Origin: Myxococcales bacterium
GTDB taxonomy: Bacteria; Myxococcota; Myxococcia; Myxococcales; Myxococcaceae
Direction of reading: 5' to 3'
Assembly: GCA_030681895.1 (NCBI GenBank)
Contig: JAUXRI010000235.1
Coordinates: 40,100 to 104,099, forward strand
DNA: 64,000 nt
Shown here one piece after another: positions 42,262-50,700 of this stretch (its first letter is position 1; every line of letters starts with the position of its first letter). Below the pieces are notes generated by a model that saw only the letters and a list, made by a program, of their open reading frames with translations, did not search any database and was not told the origin of the DNA. Position numbers and translations under genes: made by a program.

Positions 42262-43299
42262 ATGGCGGACAATGACCTTCAGAAGCGGATCGAGAAGCTC
42301 GGTGAACAGCTCGTCACCGACATCGAGGCCTGGGAGAAGCGCACGCGAAACGAGCGGGCGCAGGTGCTCGACCACCTGTCGCACACCATCGAAGAGAAGG
42401 TCGGCGCGGCGCTGACGAAGCTCGCCGAGAAGGGCCACCGCGAGCAGGCGCGAATCGAGAAGCGGGAGCGTCGACGCGCCGAGCGCCAGGCACGCAAGCA
42501 GCAGGAGCCGACCACCGCCGGCGGCATCGTCTTCCTGATCGCCGCGGTCATCTGCGCCGTGATGGGCATCGTGAACCCGCAGATGTGGTGGATGGTCTTC
42601 GTCGCGCTGGGTCTCGGGCTCGGCGGGGCCGGGCAGCTCGCAGGCGCAGCGAAGCGCCGCAAGGAGCTCACTGGCGAAGAAGCAGAAGCCGAGCCGGTCG
42701 AGGCGGTGAAGGCCCGTCCAACGACGACCGTGCACGAGGTCGACGCGCTCTGTGACGCGCTGCTGGCCGAGCTCGCCACGGCCCCTGAGACGGTGCGCAC
42801 CTTCGTCAGCGACCCACAGAAGACCGTGACGAGCATGCGCGCGACCCTCAAGTCGCTGGACCTGCGCCGACAGCAACTCCTTGGCGAAGACGCCGCAGGT
42901 CGCCTCGCAGCAGCCCGCGCGCAACACACCGAACTCCAGGCCCGACATGACGCCACGGGTGACGCCGAGACCAAGCTGCGCATGGAAGAGGCGCTGCGCT
43001 CGATGTCGTCGCAAGAGGCAGCGCTCCAGCACCTGCTGGTGATGACCGAGCGCGTCGACGGCGAATACACCTCGCTGCTCGTGCACCTGCAGGAGCTCCG
43101 CACGCGGGTGTCGGTCGCGAAGTCGAGCTCGACATCCGTGCAGCTCGAAGGCGTGAAGGCGAGCGTGCAGCGCCTCAACGACGAGCTCGGCGCGATCTCG
43201 GAGGCGATGGACGCCGTGCGGCGAGGCGACCTCTCACCCGTCAGCGCCGTGGATGAAGGCGACTCGCAGGCGAAGGGGCGCTCCCGTGTCGCGGACTGA
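42262..43299 (+). CDS. Coiled-coil membrane protein of unknown function
   Basis: 345 aa. Residues 1-75 form a strongly charged helix, two membrane spans lie near residues 88-125 (TAGGIVFLIAAVICAVMGIV and MWWMVFVALGLGLGG), and the cytoplasmic C-terminal 215 residues are predicted helical/coiled coil (LRMEEALRSMSSQEAALQHL). The layout resembles some bacterial inner-membrane scaffold proteins, but I do not recognise the family. AGGG lies 7 nt before ATG 42262. The gene is divergent from the lipoprotein at 42122 and overlaps the next gene by 14 nt. Confidence 0.7.
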   Translation: MADNDLQKRIEKLGEQLVTDIEAWEKRTRNERAQVLDHLSHTIEEKVGAALTKLAEKGHREQARIEKRERRRAERQARKQQEPTTAGGIVFLIAAVICAVMGIVNPQMWWMVFVALGLGLGGAGQLAGAAKRRKELTGEEAEAEPVEAVKARPTTTVHEVDALCDALLAELATAPETVRTFVSDPQKTVTSMRATLKSLDLRRQQLLGEDAAGRLAAARAQHTELQARHDATGDAETKLRMEEALRSMSSQEAALQHLLVMTERVDGEYTSLLVHLQELRTRVSVAKSSSTSVQLEGVKASVQRLNDELGAISEAMDAVRRGDLSPVSAVDEGDSQAKGRSRVAD

Positions 43300-43672
43300 G
43301 TGGCAGGCCGCCGTCGCGCGCGCCGTGTCGTCGATTCCGAAGGGGAAGACGGCTGGCTACGCCCTGGTCGCGATGCTGGCGGGCAAACCGGGCGCCTCAC
43401 GCGCCGTCGTGCGGGCGCTCCACGAATTGAAGCGCGTGCCGTGGTGGCGCGTCATCAAGAGTGACGGCACCGTGGCGAAAGAGGTGTTCGCGGAGCAGGC
43501 GCCGAAGCTGAAAGCCGAAGGCGTGGTGCTCGTCAGGCGACGGGTACAGCCGCCACACCGGTGGACACCGTGGGCGACGACCTCGGCATCAGGAAGCCGG
43601 TCACCAGTCTCCAGAGCGAGTCCTGGAACGCCGAGCGGAAGAACCCGAAGTGGCCGATCGCCGAAGCGCTGA
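43286..43672 (+). CDS. MGMT-like (Atl1-type) DNA-binding protein, aberrant tail
   Basis: 128 aa. Residues 1-85 match the DNA-binding domain of O6-alkylguanine transferases (WQAAVARAVSSIPKGKTAGYALVAMLAGKPGASRAV, then VPWWRVIKSDGTV). The reactive Cys of the PCHR box is replaced by Trp, as in alkyltransferase-like (Atl) proteins that flag bulky alkylguanines for excision repair. Family members end near AEGVVLV; here the frame continues 40 residues antisense to the hydrolase gene, so a stop loss or frameshift is likely around 43535. GTG 43286 follows AAGGGG at 7 nt. Confidence 0.75.
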   Translation: MSRTEWQAAVARAVSSIPKGKTAGYALVAMLAGKPGASRAVVRALHELKRVPWWRVIKSDGTVAKEVFAEQAPKLKAEGVVLVRRRVQPPHRWTPWATTSASGSRSPVSRASPGTPSGRTRSGRSPKR

Positions 43673-44417
43673 GCGCGCGTCGTTCGACGTGGTGCCGCTC
43701 GACCTCGGCGTTCGAATACAGCGCGTGGAGCCAGTCGACCGCCTGCGACGGCGCGTAGTCATCGTCGTCGATGCTGATCGCCCGAATCGGTGCGCGCACC
43801 CGCTCGAAGCCCTGGCGTGAGATGCCGTGGCCCAGCAGGTACTGCGGGTGACGGCACCAGCGTGCCCACTCGAGCGCGACGCCCTTCGGCAGGTCTTCAC
43901 CGATACCGAGCTGGCCGGGAATGAAGCCGACCATGTTGCCAACAGCAGGCATCACGCCGTACCAGACCGCGGCCTTCTGCCAGGCCGAGAGCCCGCGCCA
44001 GTGGCCCCAGTAGCCGCTCTGCGACGAGACGGTGACGAGACGATCGATCGCGGCGTTGCTCTCGGCGAGGCCGATCAACTGACCACCCACCGAGTGGCCG
44101 ATGACGTGGAGCGGACGCGAGCCCTTGTCTTCGAGCGCGAAGCGCAGCACGCCTTCGAGATCACGCGCGCCCCAGTCACTGAGCGTGGCGTCGAAGCCAC
44201 GGAGCTTCGCCGGGCGCGAGTCGCCGATGCCGCGATAGTCCCACGTCAGCACCGTGCAGCCCTGGAGCGAGAGCCAGGCCGCGAACCGCGCGTAGTACGC
44301 CTGCTTCACCGCGGTCGCGCCGGCGATGACGACGTAGGGGCCCGCCGACTGGTCTCCAAATCGCCTCGCGCCGAGGGCGTAACCGTCAGTCGCGCTGATT
44401 CGAACGGGGGTGGCCAC
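43533..44417 (-). CDS. Alpha/beta hydrolase
   Basis: 294 aa alpha/beta-hydrolase fold. The nucleophile elbow GHSVGG is near residue 107; TWDYRGIGDS near residue 60 and a late His in SAIGHFGFFR near 255 complete a plausible Ser-Asp-His triad. It resembles the YheT/COG4757-type soluble hydrolases. The substrate is unknown. It lies 64 nt downstream of a TetR regulator in the same direction and may be controlled by it. Its 3' end overlaps the MGMT-like gene by 140 nt on the opposite strand. Confidence 0.83.
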   Translation of the reverse strand: MATPVRISATDGYALGARRFGDQSAGPYVVIAGATAVKQAYYARFAAWLSLQGCTVLTWDYRGIGDSRPAKLRGFDATLSDWGARDLEGVLRFALEDKGSRPLHVIGHSVGGQLIGLAESNAAIDRLVTVSSQSGYWGHWRGLSAWQKAAVWYGVMPAVGNMVGFIPGQLGIGEDLPKGVALEWARWCRHPQYLLGHGISRQGFERVRAPIRAISIDDDDYAPSQAVDWLHALYSNAEVERHHVERRALSASAIGHFGFFRSAFQDSLWRLVTGFLMPRSSPTVSTGVAAVPVA

Positions 44418-44481
44418 GGTTCATGTCTCCAGCGGAGACACTAACGACCGAGCGGGCCGTTCGCAACTGCGTGAGCGTGGG

Positions 44482-45141
44482 TCAGCGGGCAAGGCCGCGG
44501 ATGTAGGGCGCGAACACCTGTCGGGCCCAGCTGTCGACGAGGCTCCGCTTCACCTTGAGTCGGCGGACGATGGCGAGGCTGGCGAAGCCGTGGGTCAGCG
44601 ACCAGACGCCGAAGGCGAGCTCGCGGACCGGCGTGTCGGCGAAGTGGCGGCTCACCTGGCCGGCGCGGAGCTCTCCCGCGAGCAGGGAGTAGGCGCGCGC
44701 GACGGAGTCTTCGAGGGAGTTGAAGCGGCCGTCTTCGTTCAGGCGCCGGCCGAACATGATGCGGTAGCGCGCGGGTTGGTCGATGGCGAACGACACGTAG
44801 GCCACGGCGAGCGCCATCAGCCGCTCGGGCGCGTCGGACTTCGGAGCGGACTGCAGCGCCTTTTCCATCGCGTTCAGCAGCGCGCCGTAGCCATCTTCGG
44901 CGACGGCGGCGAGCAGCGAGGTCTTGTCCTCGAAGTGGCGGTACGCGGCGCGGTGGTTGACGCCGACGCGGCGAGAGACCTCACGGAGCGTCAGCTCCTC
45001 GGGCGACGAGCCCTCGACGAGCTCGACGGCCGCGGCGACGAGCGCGTTGCGGAGATCTCCGTGATGGTACGTCTCGCGACGTTGAGCGTCGGGCGCCGAC
45101 GGTGTCGGAGAAGCTCGGACTGCCTTCACGCGGCGTGGCAC
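44482..45141 (-). CDS. TetR/AcrR transcriptional regulator (WHG domain)
   Basis: 219 aa. The N-terminal helix-turn-helix is clear: LVAAAVELVEGSSPEELTLREVSRRVGVNHRAAYRHFEDKTSLL. The C-terminal ligand domain fits the WHG group (ELAFGVWSLTHGFASLAI). GTG 45141 is used; a strong ribosome site is not visible. As a dimeric repressor it may govern itself and the hydrolase downstream. The 98 bases between it and the tRNA on the other strand contain no recognised operator. Confidence 0.87.
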   Translation of the reverse strand: MPRRVKAVRASPTPSAPDAQRRETYHHGDLRNALVAAAVELVEGSSPEELTLREVSRRVGVNHRAAYRHFEDKTSLLAAVAEDGYGALLNAMEKALQSAPKSDAPERLMALAVAYVSFAIDQPARYRIMFGRRLNEDGRFNSLEDSVARAYSLLAGELRAGQVSRHFADTPVRELAFGVWSLTHGFASLAIVRRLKVKRSLVDSWARQVFAPYIRGLAR

Positions 45142-45239
45142 GCGCTGGTTGTACTTTCTGTCCGGAACGGGCGCACGGGTTCGTCGGTGGGCCGGCGTTT
45201 TGTTCGCGAGGCCCTGTGGTAACGAGGGCCGGAACTACC

Positions 45240-45311
45240 GGGCCTATAGCTCAACGGTAGAGCTGGCGGCTCATAACCGCTTGGTTGCAGGTTCGAATCC
45301 TGCTGGGCCCA
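45240..45311 (+). tRNA. tRNA with CAU anticodon, probably tRNA-Ile2
   Basis: A complete cloverleaf: acceptor GGGCCTA pairs with TGGGCCC (45304-45310) plus discriminator A; D stem GCTC/GAGC; anticodon stem GGCGG/CCGCT with loop CTCATAA; T stem GCAGG/CCTGC around TTCGAAT. CCA is not encoded. The anticodon arm GGCGGCTCATAACCGCTTGG resembles bacterial tRNA-Ile(CAU), whose C34 is modified to lysidine by TilS, more than elongator tRNA-Met. It is not an initiator tRNA, which would carry three G-C pairs at the base of a different anticodon stem and a 1-72 mismatch. Confidence 0.93.
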
Positions 45312-45528
45312 CTGGCTTCAACCGTGCGTGATGCGCCGTGTTCTCTGGCGTGCGAGCGGGTGCCCGAGGCGTGGTGTTGAGGCTTCCGCACCACCGGCGC
45401 ACCACCGAGCTCAGGGCGCGGCGCATCCGACGAGTCGTTGACCGCGAGGGGAAGGACAGCCTCCCGACTCCTGCGCGAATGTCGTCGAGTCGAGGTGACC
45501 ACACACCTCAAAGATCACCAGCGGGCTG

Positions 45529-46098
45529 GTGTGGCCCAGGCTCCGGGCACCTCGACGTGTCTCCCGTCTTCAGCTTTCTTTCGCTGCTCCTCTTCTCTGG
45601 CTTCTCCTTCGCCGATCTCACCCCGGGAACCGCTTCGTGCTCTGCATTGCCTTCTTCGTTTGTCTGATAGTCGTCTTGCGCAGGCGAAAAACCGGCACCA
45701 CCATCGTCGTGCCTCTGGCGGTCCTCGCGCTGAGCCTTGTCCGCGCCGCGCTCCTCTTCACGACCGTCGTCATCCTGATCAGCACCTTCAAGAAGCTTGG
45801 AGGCGTGCCGGCAGAGAACAAGCAAGCTGTCCTGTCGACGGGCATCGACGAGGCGATGCAATACGTGCAATTCGGTGCCTTCGCGGAGTTCCCCTTGCTG
45901 ATCGGTGCCTGGGTGTTGGATGGCGTTCTCAGGAAGCGAAGGCGCTCCGTTGCCCAACTCGCACCGACGGGCAGCCGTTGCGCCACCCACGCTGACAGCA
46001 TTGCCACCCACATCTGCTCGAGGTGCGGCGCTTTCATGTGTTCGGTCTGTGGCACGGTCGACGGTCTCTGCGGCACCTGCCTCGCACGCGGGGCGTAG
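45529..46098 (+). CDS. Membrane protein with ExbB/MotA-like core and Cys-rich tail
   Basis: 189 aa. Three or four hydrophobic segments lie between residues 35 and 130; LLFTTVVILISTFKKLGGVP followed by STGIDEAMQYVQFGAFAEFPLLIGAW resembles the conserved core of ExbB/TolQ/MotA-like proton-channel proteins, but the first cytoplasmic domain is missing. The C-terminus has CATHADSIATHICSRCGAFMC and CGTC, a B-box-like zinc ribbon found in myxobacterial proteins. The first 36 codons look non-coding; GTG 45637 may be the true start. The gene could be a 5'-truncated relic beside the tRNA. Confidence 0.5.
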   Translation: MWPRLRAPRRVSRLQLSFAAPLLWLLLRRSHPGNRFVLCIAFFVCLIVVLRRRKTGTTIVVPLAVLALSLVRAALLFTTVVILISTFKKLGGVPAENKQAVLSTGIDEAMQYVQFGAFAEFPLLIGAWVLDGVLRKRRRSVAQLAPTGSRCATHADSIATHICSRCGAFMCSVCGTVDGLCGTCLARGA

Positions 46099-46280
46099 AC
46101 CGCTTCACAGAAAGACGAACGTTGCCGGCGCCTCGCTCGAGAGGCCTGAAGACAGCTTCCCGACATCGGTGCGATCAACCCGAGCGCTCGTCCTCGCAGG
46201 CTCGATGAACGCGAAGCACATGCTCCTTCGCGCGTGCTGGTGGGCTTCGCTCCGTGAACAGGTCCACGCCAACCCAGTGC

Positions 46281-46299
46281 GTTGCAGATTCGAATTCTG
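46281..46299. repeat. T-arm-like imperfect direct repeat of the tRNA 3' region
   Basis: GTTGCAGATTCGAATTCTG matches the tRNA T-arm (45284-45302) at 17 of 19 positions. The two differences are the two bases of one stem pair (G-C to A-T), so pairing is preserved. No complete tRNA surrounds it. It lies 7 bp before the end of the hydroxylase gene and bounds the segment 45312-46280 that starts at the tRNA, as an attachment-site duplicate would. Confidence 0.45.
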
Positions 46300-46305
46300 G
46301 AGTCG

Positions 46306-46896
46306 CTACGCCGCGACGGTCGTCTGCGCAGCGGCCTGATTCGGCTCGGGCAACAGCACGAACGTGTCGCTCACGTCAGCACGCACGCCTCCGGTCTTCG
46401 GGTCGACCAGCCACGCCATGCGGAACTTCGCCGGCACCCGCACCGTGCCCGGCGCCCGGTACGTGCCGAACACCAGATCCCACAGCGGTGAGGTGACGCC
46501 GTGGTTGCACCGCGAGTCGCTGAAGTGATGCGCGAAGTGGTGACGCCGCGCCCACCGGCCATAGGCGCTGAAGCCCGCGTGGGTGTGCTCACGGCGGTGG
46601 AGCATCTCGTACGCGCCGTACATCAGCATCAAGCCCGCGAGGTACGCGACGCCCGGCTCGACTCCGGCGATCGTCGTGATCGGCCACGCCAGCAGCGCCG
46701 TGAAGCCCATCGCCACCAGCACCTTCTTCCAGGTCGGCGCGAAGTAGTCGCCTTCACGGTGGTGCCGCAGGTGCTCGGCGCCGAAGGGGTTCGGCATGAA
46801 CTTCGGGTGGTGCCCGAGGAAGCGGTGAATCAGGTACTCGAGCAGCGACCAGGTGAGCACGCCGAGGGCGAACGCGAGGAAGACGAAGCCGATCAT
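46306..46896 (-). CDS. Fatty acid hydroxylase/sterol desaturase superfamily protein
   Basis: 196 aa integral membrane di-iron enzyme. Histidine boxes are HRFLGHH (residues about 24-30), HLRHH (43-47), HRREHTH (about 100-106) and HHFAHH (about 119-124), between four hydrophobic segments. Such enzymes hydroxylate or desaturate lipids or sterols using oxygen. Its ATG 46896 overlaps the stop of the TetR gene upstream as ATGA, so the regulator and enzyme form one operon. The substrate is unknown; a link to the lipid genes at 25-28 kb is possible. Confidence 0.87.
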   Translation of the reverse strand: MIGFVFLAFALGVLTWSLLEYLIHRFLGHHPKFMPNPFGAEHLRHHREGDYFAPTWKKVLVAMGFTALLAWPITTIAGVEPGVAYLAGLMLMYGAYEMLHRREHTHAGFSAYGRWARRHHFAHHFSDSRCNHGVTSPLWDLVFGTYRAPGTVRVPAKFRMAWLVDPKTGGVRADVSDTFVLLPEPNQAAAQTTVAA

Positions 46897-47606
46897 TGGA
46901 GCCCCTGGGTCAACGAGTTCGAGAGTGCGGCGACCTTCACGAGCGCGGCGTCAACGGTGCGAGCGCGGGCGCCCCAGCCGATGAGCAGCGCGCGCGTCCC
47001 CATGACGGTCAGCTCGTCGAGCTGCAGCACGTTGGGGGCGAACCGGGCCTGCTTGTGCAACTGGAGCAAGCCCTGGAGCGTCGCGAAGAGACACAGCGTG
47101 CGCTCGGCGACGTCACCGGGCTCGAGCTGACCTGCCGCTTCCGCCGCGCCAAGCGCTGAGGCGATGAGCTCGAGCGTCGTGATGACTCGCGCCGTGACGG
47201 GCGCCGCTTCCGAGACGCCCGGAATCAGCACGCGCGGGTCGGCCATCGTCATCGCCAGCAGCCCGAAGCTGTTCGGCTTCTGGCGGGCGAACGCGCGGTA
47301 GCCCTGCGCGAGCGCGAACACCCGGGCCAGCGGCGGCGCCGACTCGGGGAGCGCTCCGGCCGCGCGAGCGAGGAACTCCTGCGCCTCGCCCAGCACGTGC
47401 AGCACCAGGCGCGCGAGCAGCGCGTCCTTCGAGGGGAAGTACCGGTACAGCGCTCCGGGCGTGTAGTCGGAGGCCTCGGCGAGCCGCGCCATCGAGAGCC
47501 CTTCGAGCCCCGCCTCTCCGATGATGCGCATCGCCGCGTCGAGAATGCGGCCCTCGTTTGCACCGCGTCGACGCTCTCGCGGCGACTTGTCGATTTCGTG
47601 AACCAT
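46893..47606 (-). CDS. TetR family regulator of the hydroxylase operon
   Basis: 237 aa. The helix-turn-helix is typical: RILDAAMRIIGEAGLEGLSMARLAEASDYTPGALYRYFPSKDALL. The remaining 180 residues form a helical ligand-binding domain with no recognised subgroup. ATG 47606 is close to an imperfect palindrome at 47616-47632, which suggests autoregulation. The hydroxylase gene overlaps its stop by 4 nt. Fatty acids or acyl-CoA are plausible inducers given the target, but this is inference. Confidence 0.87.
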   Translation of the reverse strand: MVHEIDKSPRERRRGANEGRILDAAMRIIGEAGLEGLSMARLAEASDYTPGALYRYFPSKDALLARLVLHVLGEAQEFLARAAGALPESAPPLARVFALAQGYRAFARQKPNSFGLLAMTMADPRVLIPGVSEAAPVTARVITTLELIASALGAAEAAGQLEPGDVAERTLCLFATLQGLLQLHKQARFAPNVLQLDELTVMGTRALLIGWGARARTVDAALVKVAALSNSLTQGLQ

Positions 47607-47615
47607 GTCCAGATT

Positions 47616-47632
47616 AGTAAACGACGTTCATT
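47616..47632. promoter_or_regulatory. Candidate TetR operator
   Basis: AGTAAACG (47616-47623) and CGTTCATT (47625-47632) form an imperfect palindrome (6 of 8 pairs) around a central A, starting 10 bp upstream of the TetR start codon. The surrounding bases are notably AT-rich for this genome, as promoters are. The size and location fit TetR self-regulation. The remaining 160 bases before the macroglobulin gene contain no feature I can support. Confidence 0.4.
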
Positions 47633-47795
47633 TCTACGTCAAGCCCCCTCCCCGCCCTGCCGTGCTCGTCGGGGTGCGTCGATGCATCAGCGTCATCAAC
47701 GGCAGGCACAGGCGCTAGGGTCGCGCGCGTCCTGCGTCGGAACGTTTCACCGTGGACGCGTGTCCGTCCCCGTACCGTTGAACCAGGGAGTCACC

Positions 47796-50700
47796 ATGCG
47801 CCGCTTCACCCTCTTGCTCTGCTTCTTCAGCGCCGCTGCGCTCGCGCAGGCCCCGGAATTCGACGCCGCCAACAAGTACCTCGCGGAGCAGTCGTTCTCG
47901 AAGTCGTGCGAGTCGTTCGAGGCGTTCCTGAAAGCCAACGCGGGCTCGCCCCTCGCCCGGGAAGCCACGTCGAAGCGTGCTTATGCCTGTTGGAGGGTCG
48001 GCAAACGAGACGGCTCCACCGAGCTGACGAAGCTGGCGGACGCCGGCGAGCAGGACTTCGCGCGCGCCTTCGCGCAGTGGGCGCTGGCGCAGCAGGGCTA
48101 CCGAGGGTTCCAGCAGGCGATTCCGCTCCTCCAGACGGCGACGAAGGCCGACGGGCGCGTCGGCGACGAGGCGCGACGGCTGCTGGTGGCGGGCTGCCTC
48201 ACGCAGCTCGACAACTCGACGTACGACGCGAGGGTCTGCGAGAAGCTCACGCCGATCGTCCTCGAGTACGCGACGAACGAGGGCGACAAGGCGCACGCGC
48301 GTTTCGATCGTGCACAGGCCTGGCTCCGCACCGAAGCGACGCGCGGCAAGGGCGAGCAGGAGCTCACCGACGTCGGCGCCACCAACACCGCCTGGGCCGA
48401 CGACGCGCTCTTCCTCCTTGGCCAACAGCGTGAAGGCAAGGAGCGCTACGTCGACGCGCTCACCATCTACGACGGCATCGTGAAGCGGTTCTCCTCAACC
48501 ACCTCGAACCGCCACTCGGACGCGCGGTACGCCGCCGAGAACATTCGCCGGGTGTCCCTGTCCGTGAGCGCCTACCAGGTGACGCTGCCGGGCCTGAAGT
48601 TGCCGGTGCAGGTGTCGTGGCGAAACGTGAAGCGAGTCACGTGGACGCTCCGCCGCGCCGACCCGTTCTCGCCCAAGGGATACCCCGACTCGGTCAGCGC
48701 GTTCGCCGGTGGGCCAGTCGAGAAGACGTGGAGCGAGGCCTTCGAGGTGAAGGCCCAGCACGCGCCGGGCAACAAGACCTTCGAGCTCGAGCTCCCCTCC
48801 CCTGGCCTCTACACGATCGAAGCCGCAGGCGACGGCGTCACCGGCTCCGATCTCGCGCTGATGAGCCAGATCGCGGTCATCACCAAGAGCGATCGCAAGC
48901 AGGTGCAGGTCTACGTCACCGACGTCGAGACCGGCGCCGCGCAGCCCAACGCCGAGGTGATGTTCGTGCGCGGCAGCAACGACGCGAAGCAGATGGGCCG
49001 CACCAACGCCCAGGGCCTCGCCACCTTCCAGACCGAGACGTCGAACAACACGCACCACGTGTGGGTGAAGCGCGGCGCTGACGTCGCCTACTCGCGCGCT
49101 GGAGACGCGTACTGGTCGAGCTGGTCGAGGCAGGACCTCGCCTACGTGATGATGGACCGGCCGCTCTACAAGCCGGGTGAGACCGTCGGCCTCAAGCTCT
49201 TCCTGCGCTCACGTGAAGGTGGCCCCTCGGAGCCGATCGCCGAGCGCGCCGTCATCGTCACCGTGCGCGACCCGAACGGGAAGGAGATCGCGAAGCCGAC
49301 ACTCACCACCAACGCCTTCGGCACCGCGTTCACCACCGTCGCCCTGCCGAAGAACGCCACGCTCGGCGCCTGGTACGTGACGGTGACCGACAGCAGCAAC
49401 AACCGCTCGTTCCAGCAGCCGCAGCTGATGTTCCGCGTCGAGGAGTACAAGCCGCCCGAGGCCATCGTCTCGGTCAGCGCCGTCGGTAGCCCGAAGCCCG
49501 GCGCCCCCGTGAAGCTGAAGGTCACGGCGAAGTACTACTCCGGTGGTCCGCTCACGGGAGCCCAGGGCCGCGCGATCGTCACCGTCAGCCAGTGGCAGCA
49601 CCAGTTCGGCAAGTGGCCCGACGAGCAGGACGCGAACGACACGAACGCCAGCCCGGGCGGGTACGACGACGAGGACCGGTACTACCGGGGCCGCGGGCGC
49701 CACTACGGGTACTACGGGCCCATCGCGTCCCACACGCTGGTGTTCAAGACCGGCGTCGACGGCACGGCCGAGATCGAGGTCCCCGCGACGCCCGATCAAG
49801 GCACCGATCTGCAGGTCACCGCGCAGGTGTTCGTCACCGACGCGTCTCGCCGCGAGATCCAGGGCAGCGGCAGCGCCAAGCTCTCGCGCTCGCCCTACTT
49901 CGTCGACGTGCGCAGCGATCACTTCCTCTACCGGCCCGGCGAGAAGGTGACGCTGCGGCTGCGCTCCGAAGACGCGAACGGCCGGCCGATGTCCCCCGAC
50001 GTGCTGGTGCGGCTCTCGCGCATCTCGGACCCGAACACCGGCGCGCTGTCGAAGATCGCCGAGGTGCGCACCAAGCTCGTCGCGGGACTCGGGCTCGCGC
50101 AGCTCGACGCCGACGCGCTCGGAGCGGTTCGGGTCGAGGTCGTCGACGTCGACGCGAAGCCGGGTCAGGCGCCGCTCGCGACCGCCGATCTCTGGCTCAC
50201 CTCCGACACCAAACCGATTCCGCCTCCGGGCCCTGGCTTCCAGCTGCTGATGGACCGCGCGCCGCTCTCCGTCGGGCAGACCTTGCGAGCGCTCATCGTC
50301 ACGCCGCAGCCGGGTGGCCACGTGTGGCTGACGCTCGAGCACGATCTGATCGTCACCAGCCGCGTCATCGAGATGAACGGTCGCACGAAGTACGTCGAGC
50401 TGCCCATTCCCGCGGCCGCGACGCCGAACGTCTGGCTGATGGCGAGCCGCTATGAGTCCGGAAACATCCTCCAGCAGCAGCAGGGCTTGAAGGTGCGGGG
50501 CTCCGAGGTCGAGCTCGACGTGAAGGTGGCGTTCGATCGCGCCGTCGCTGAGCCCGGCTCGTCGGTGCCGGTGAGCATTCGCGCAACGAAGGGGCCGGCA
50601 GGGCCGACCGAGACCGCGCTCACCATCGTCGACGAGGCGTTGTTCGCGATCGAGCCCGAGAAGCAGGACTTCTCGACGTTCTTCGGCCGCCAGCAGCGCA

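Noticed and set aside
45251..45511. Short minus-strand frames containing GPAGFEPATKRL or PSRIRTCNQAV
   Set aside because: Well-known artefact peptides produced by translating a tRNA gene.
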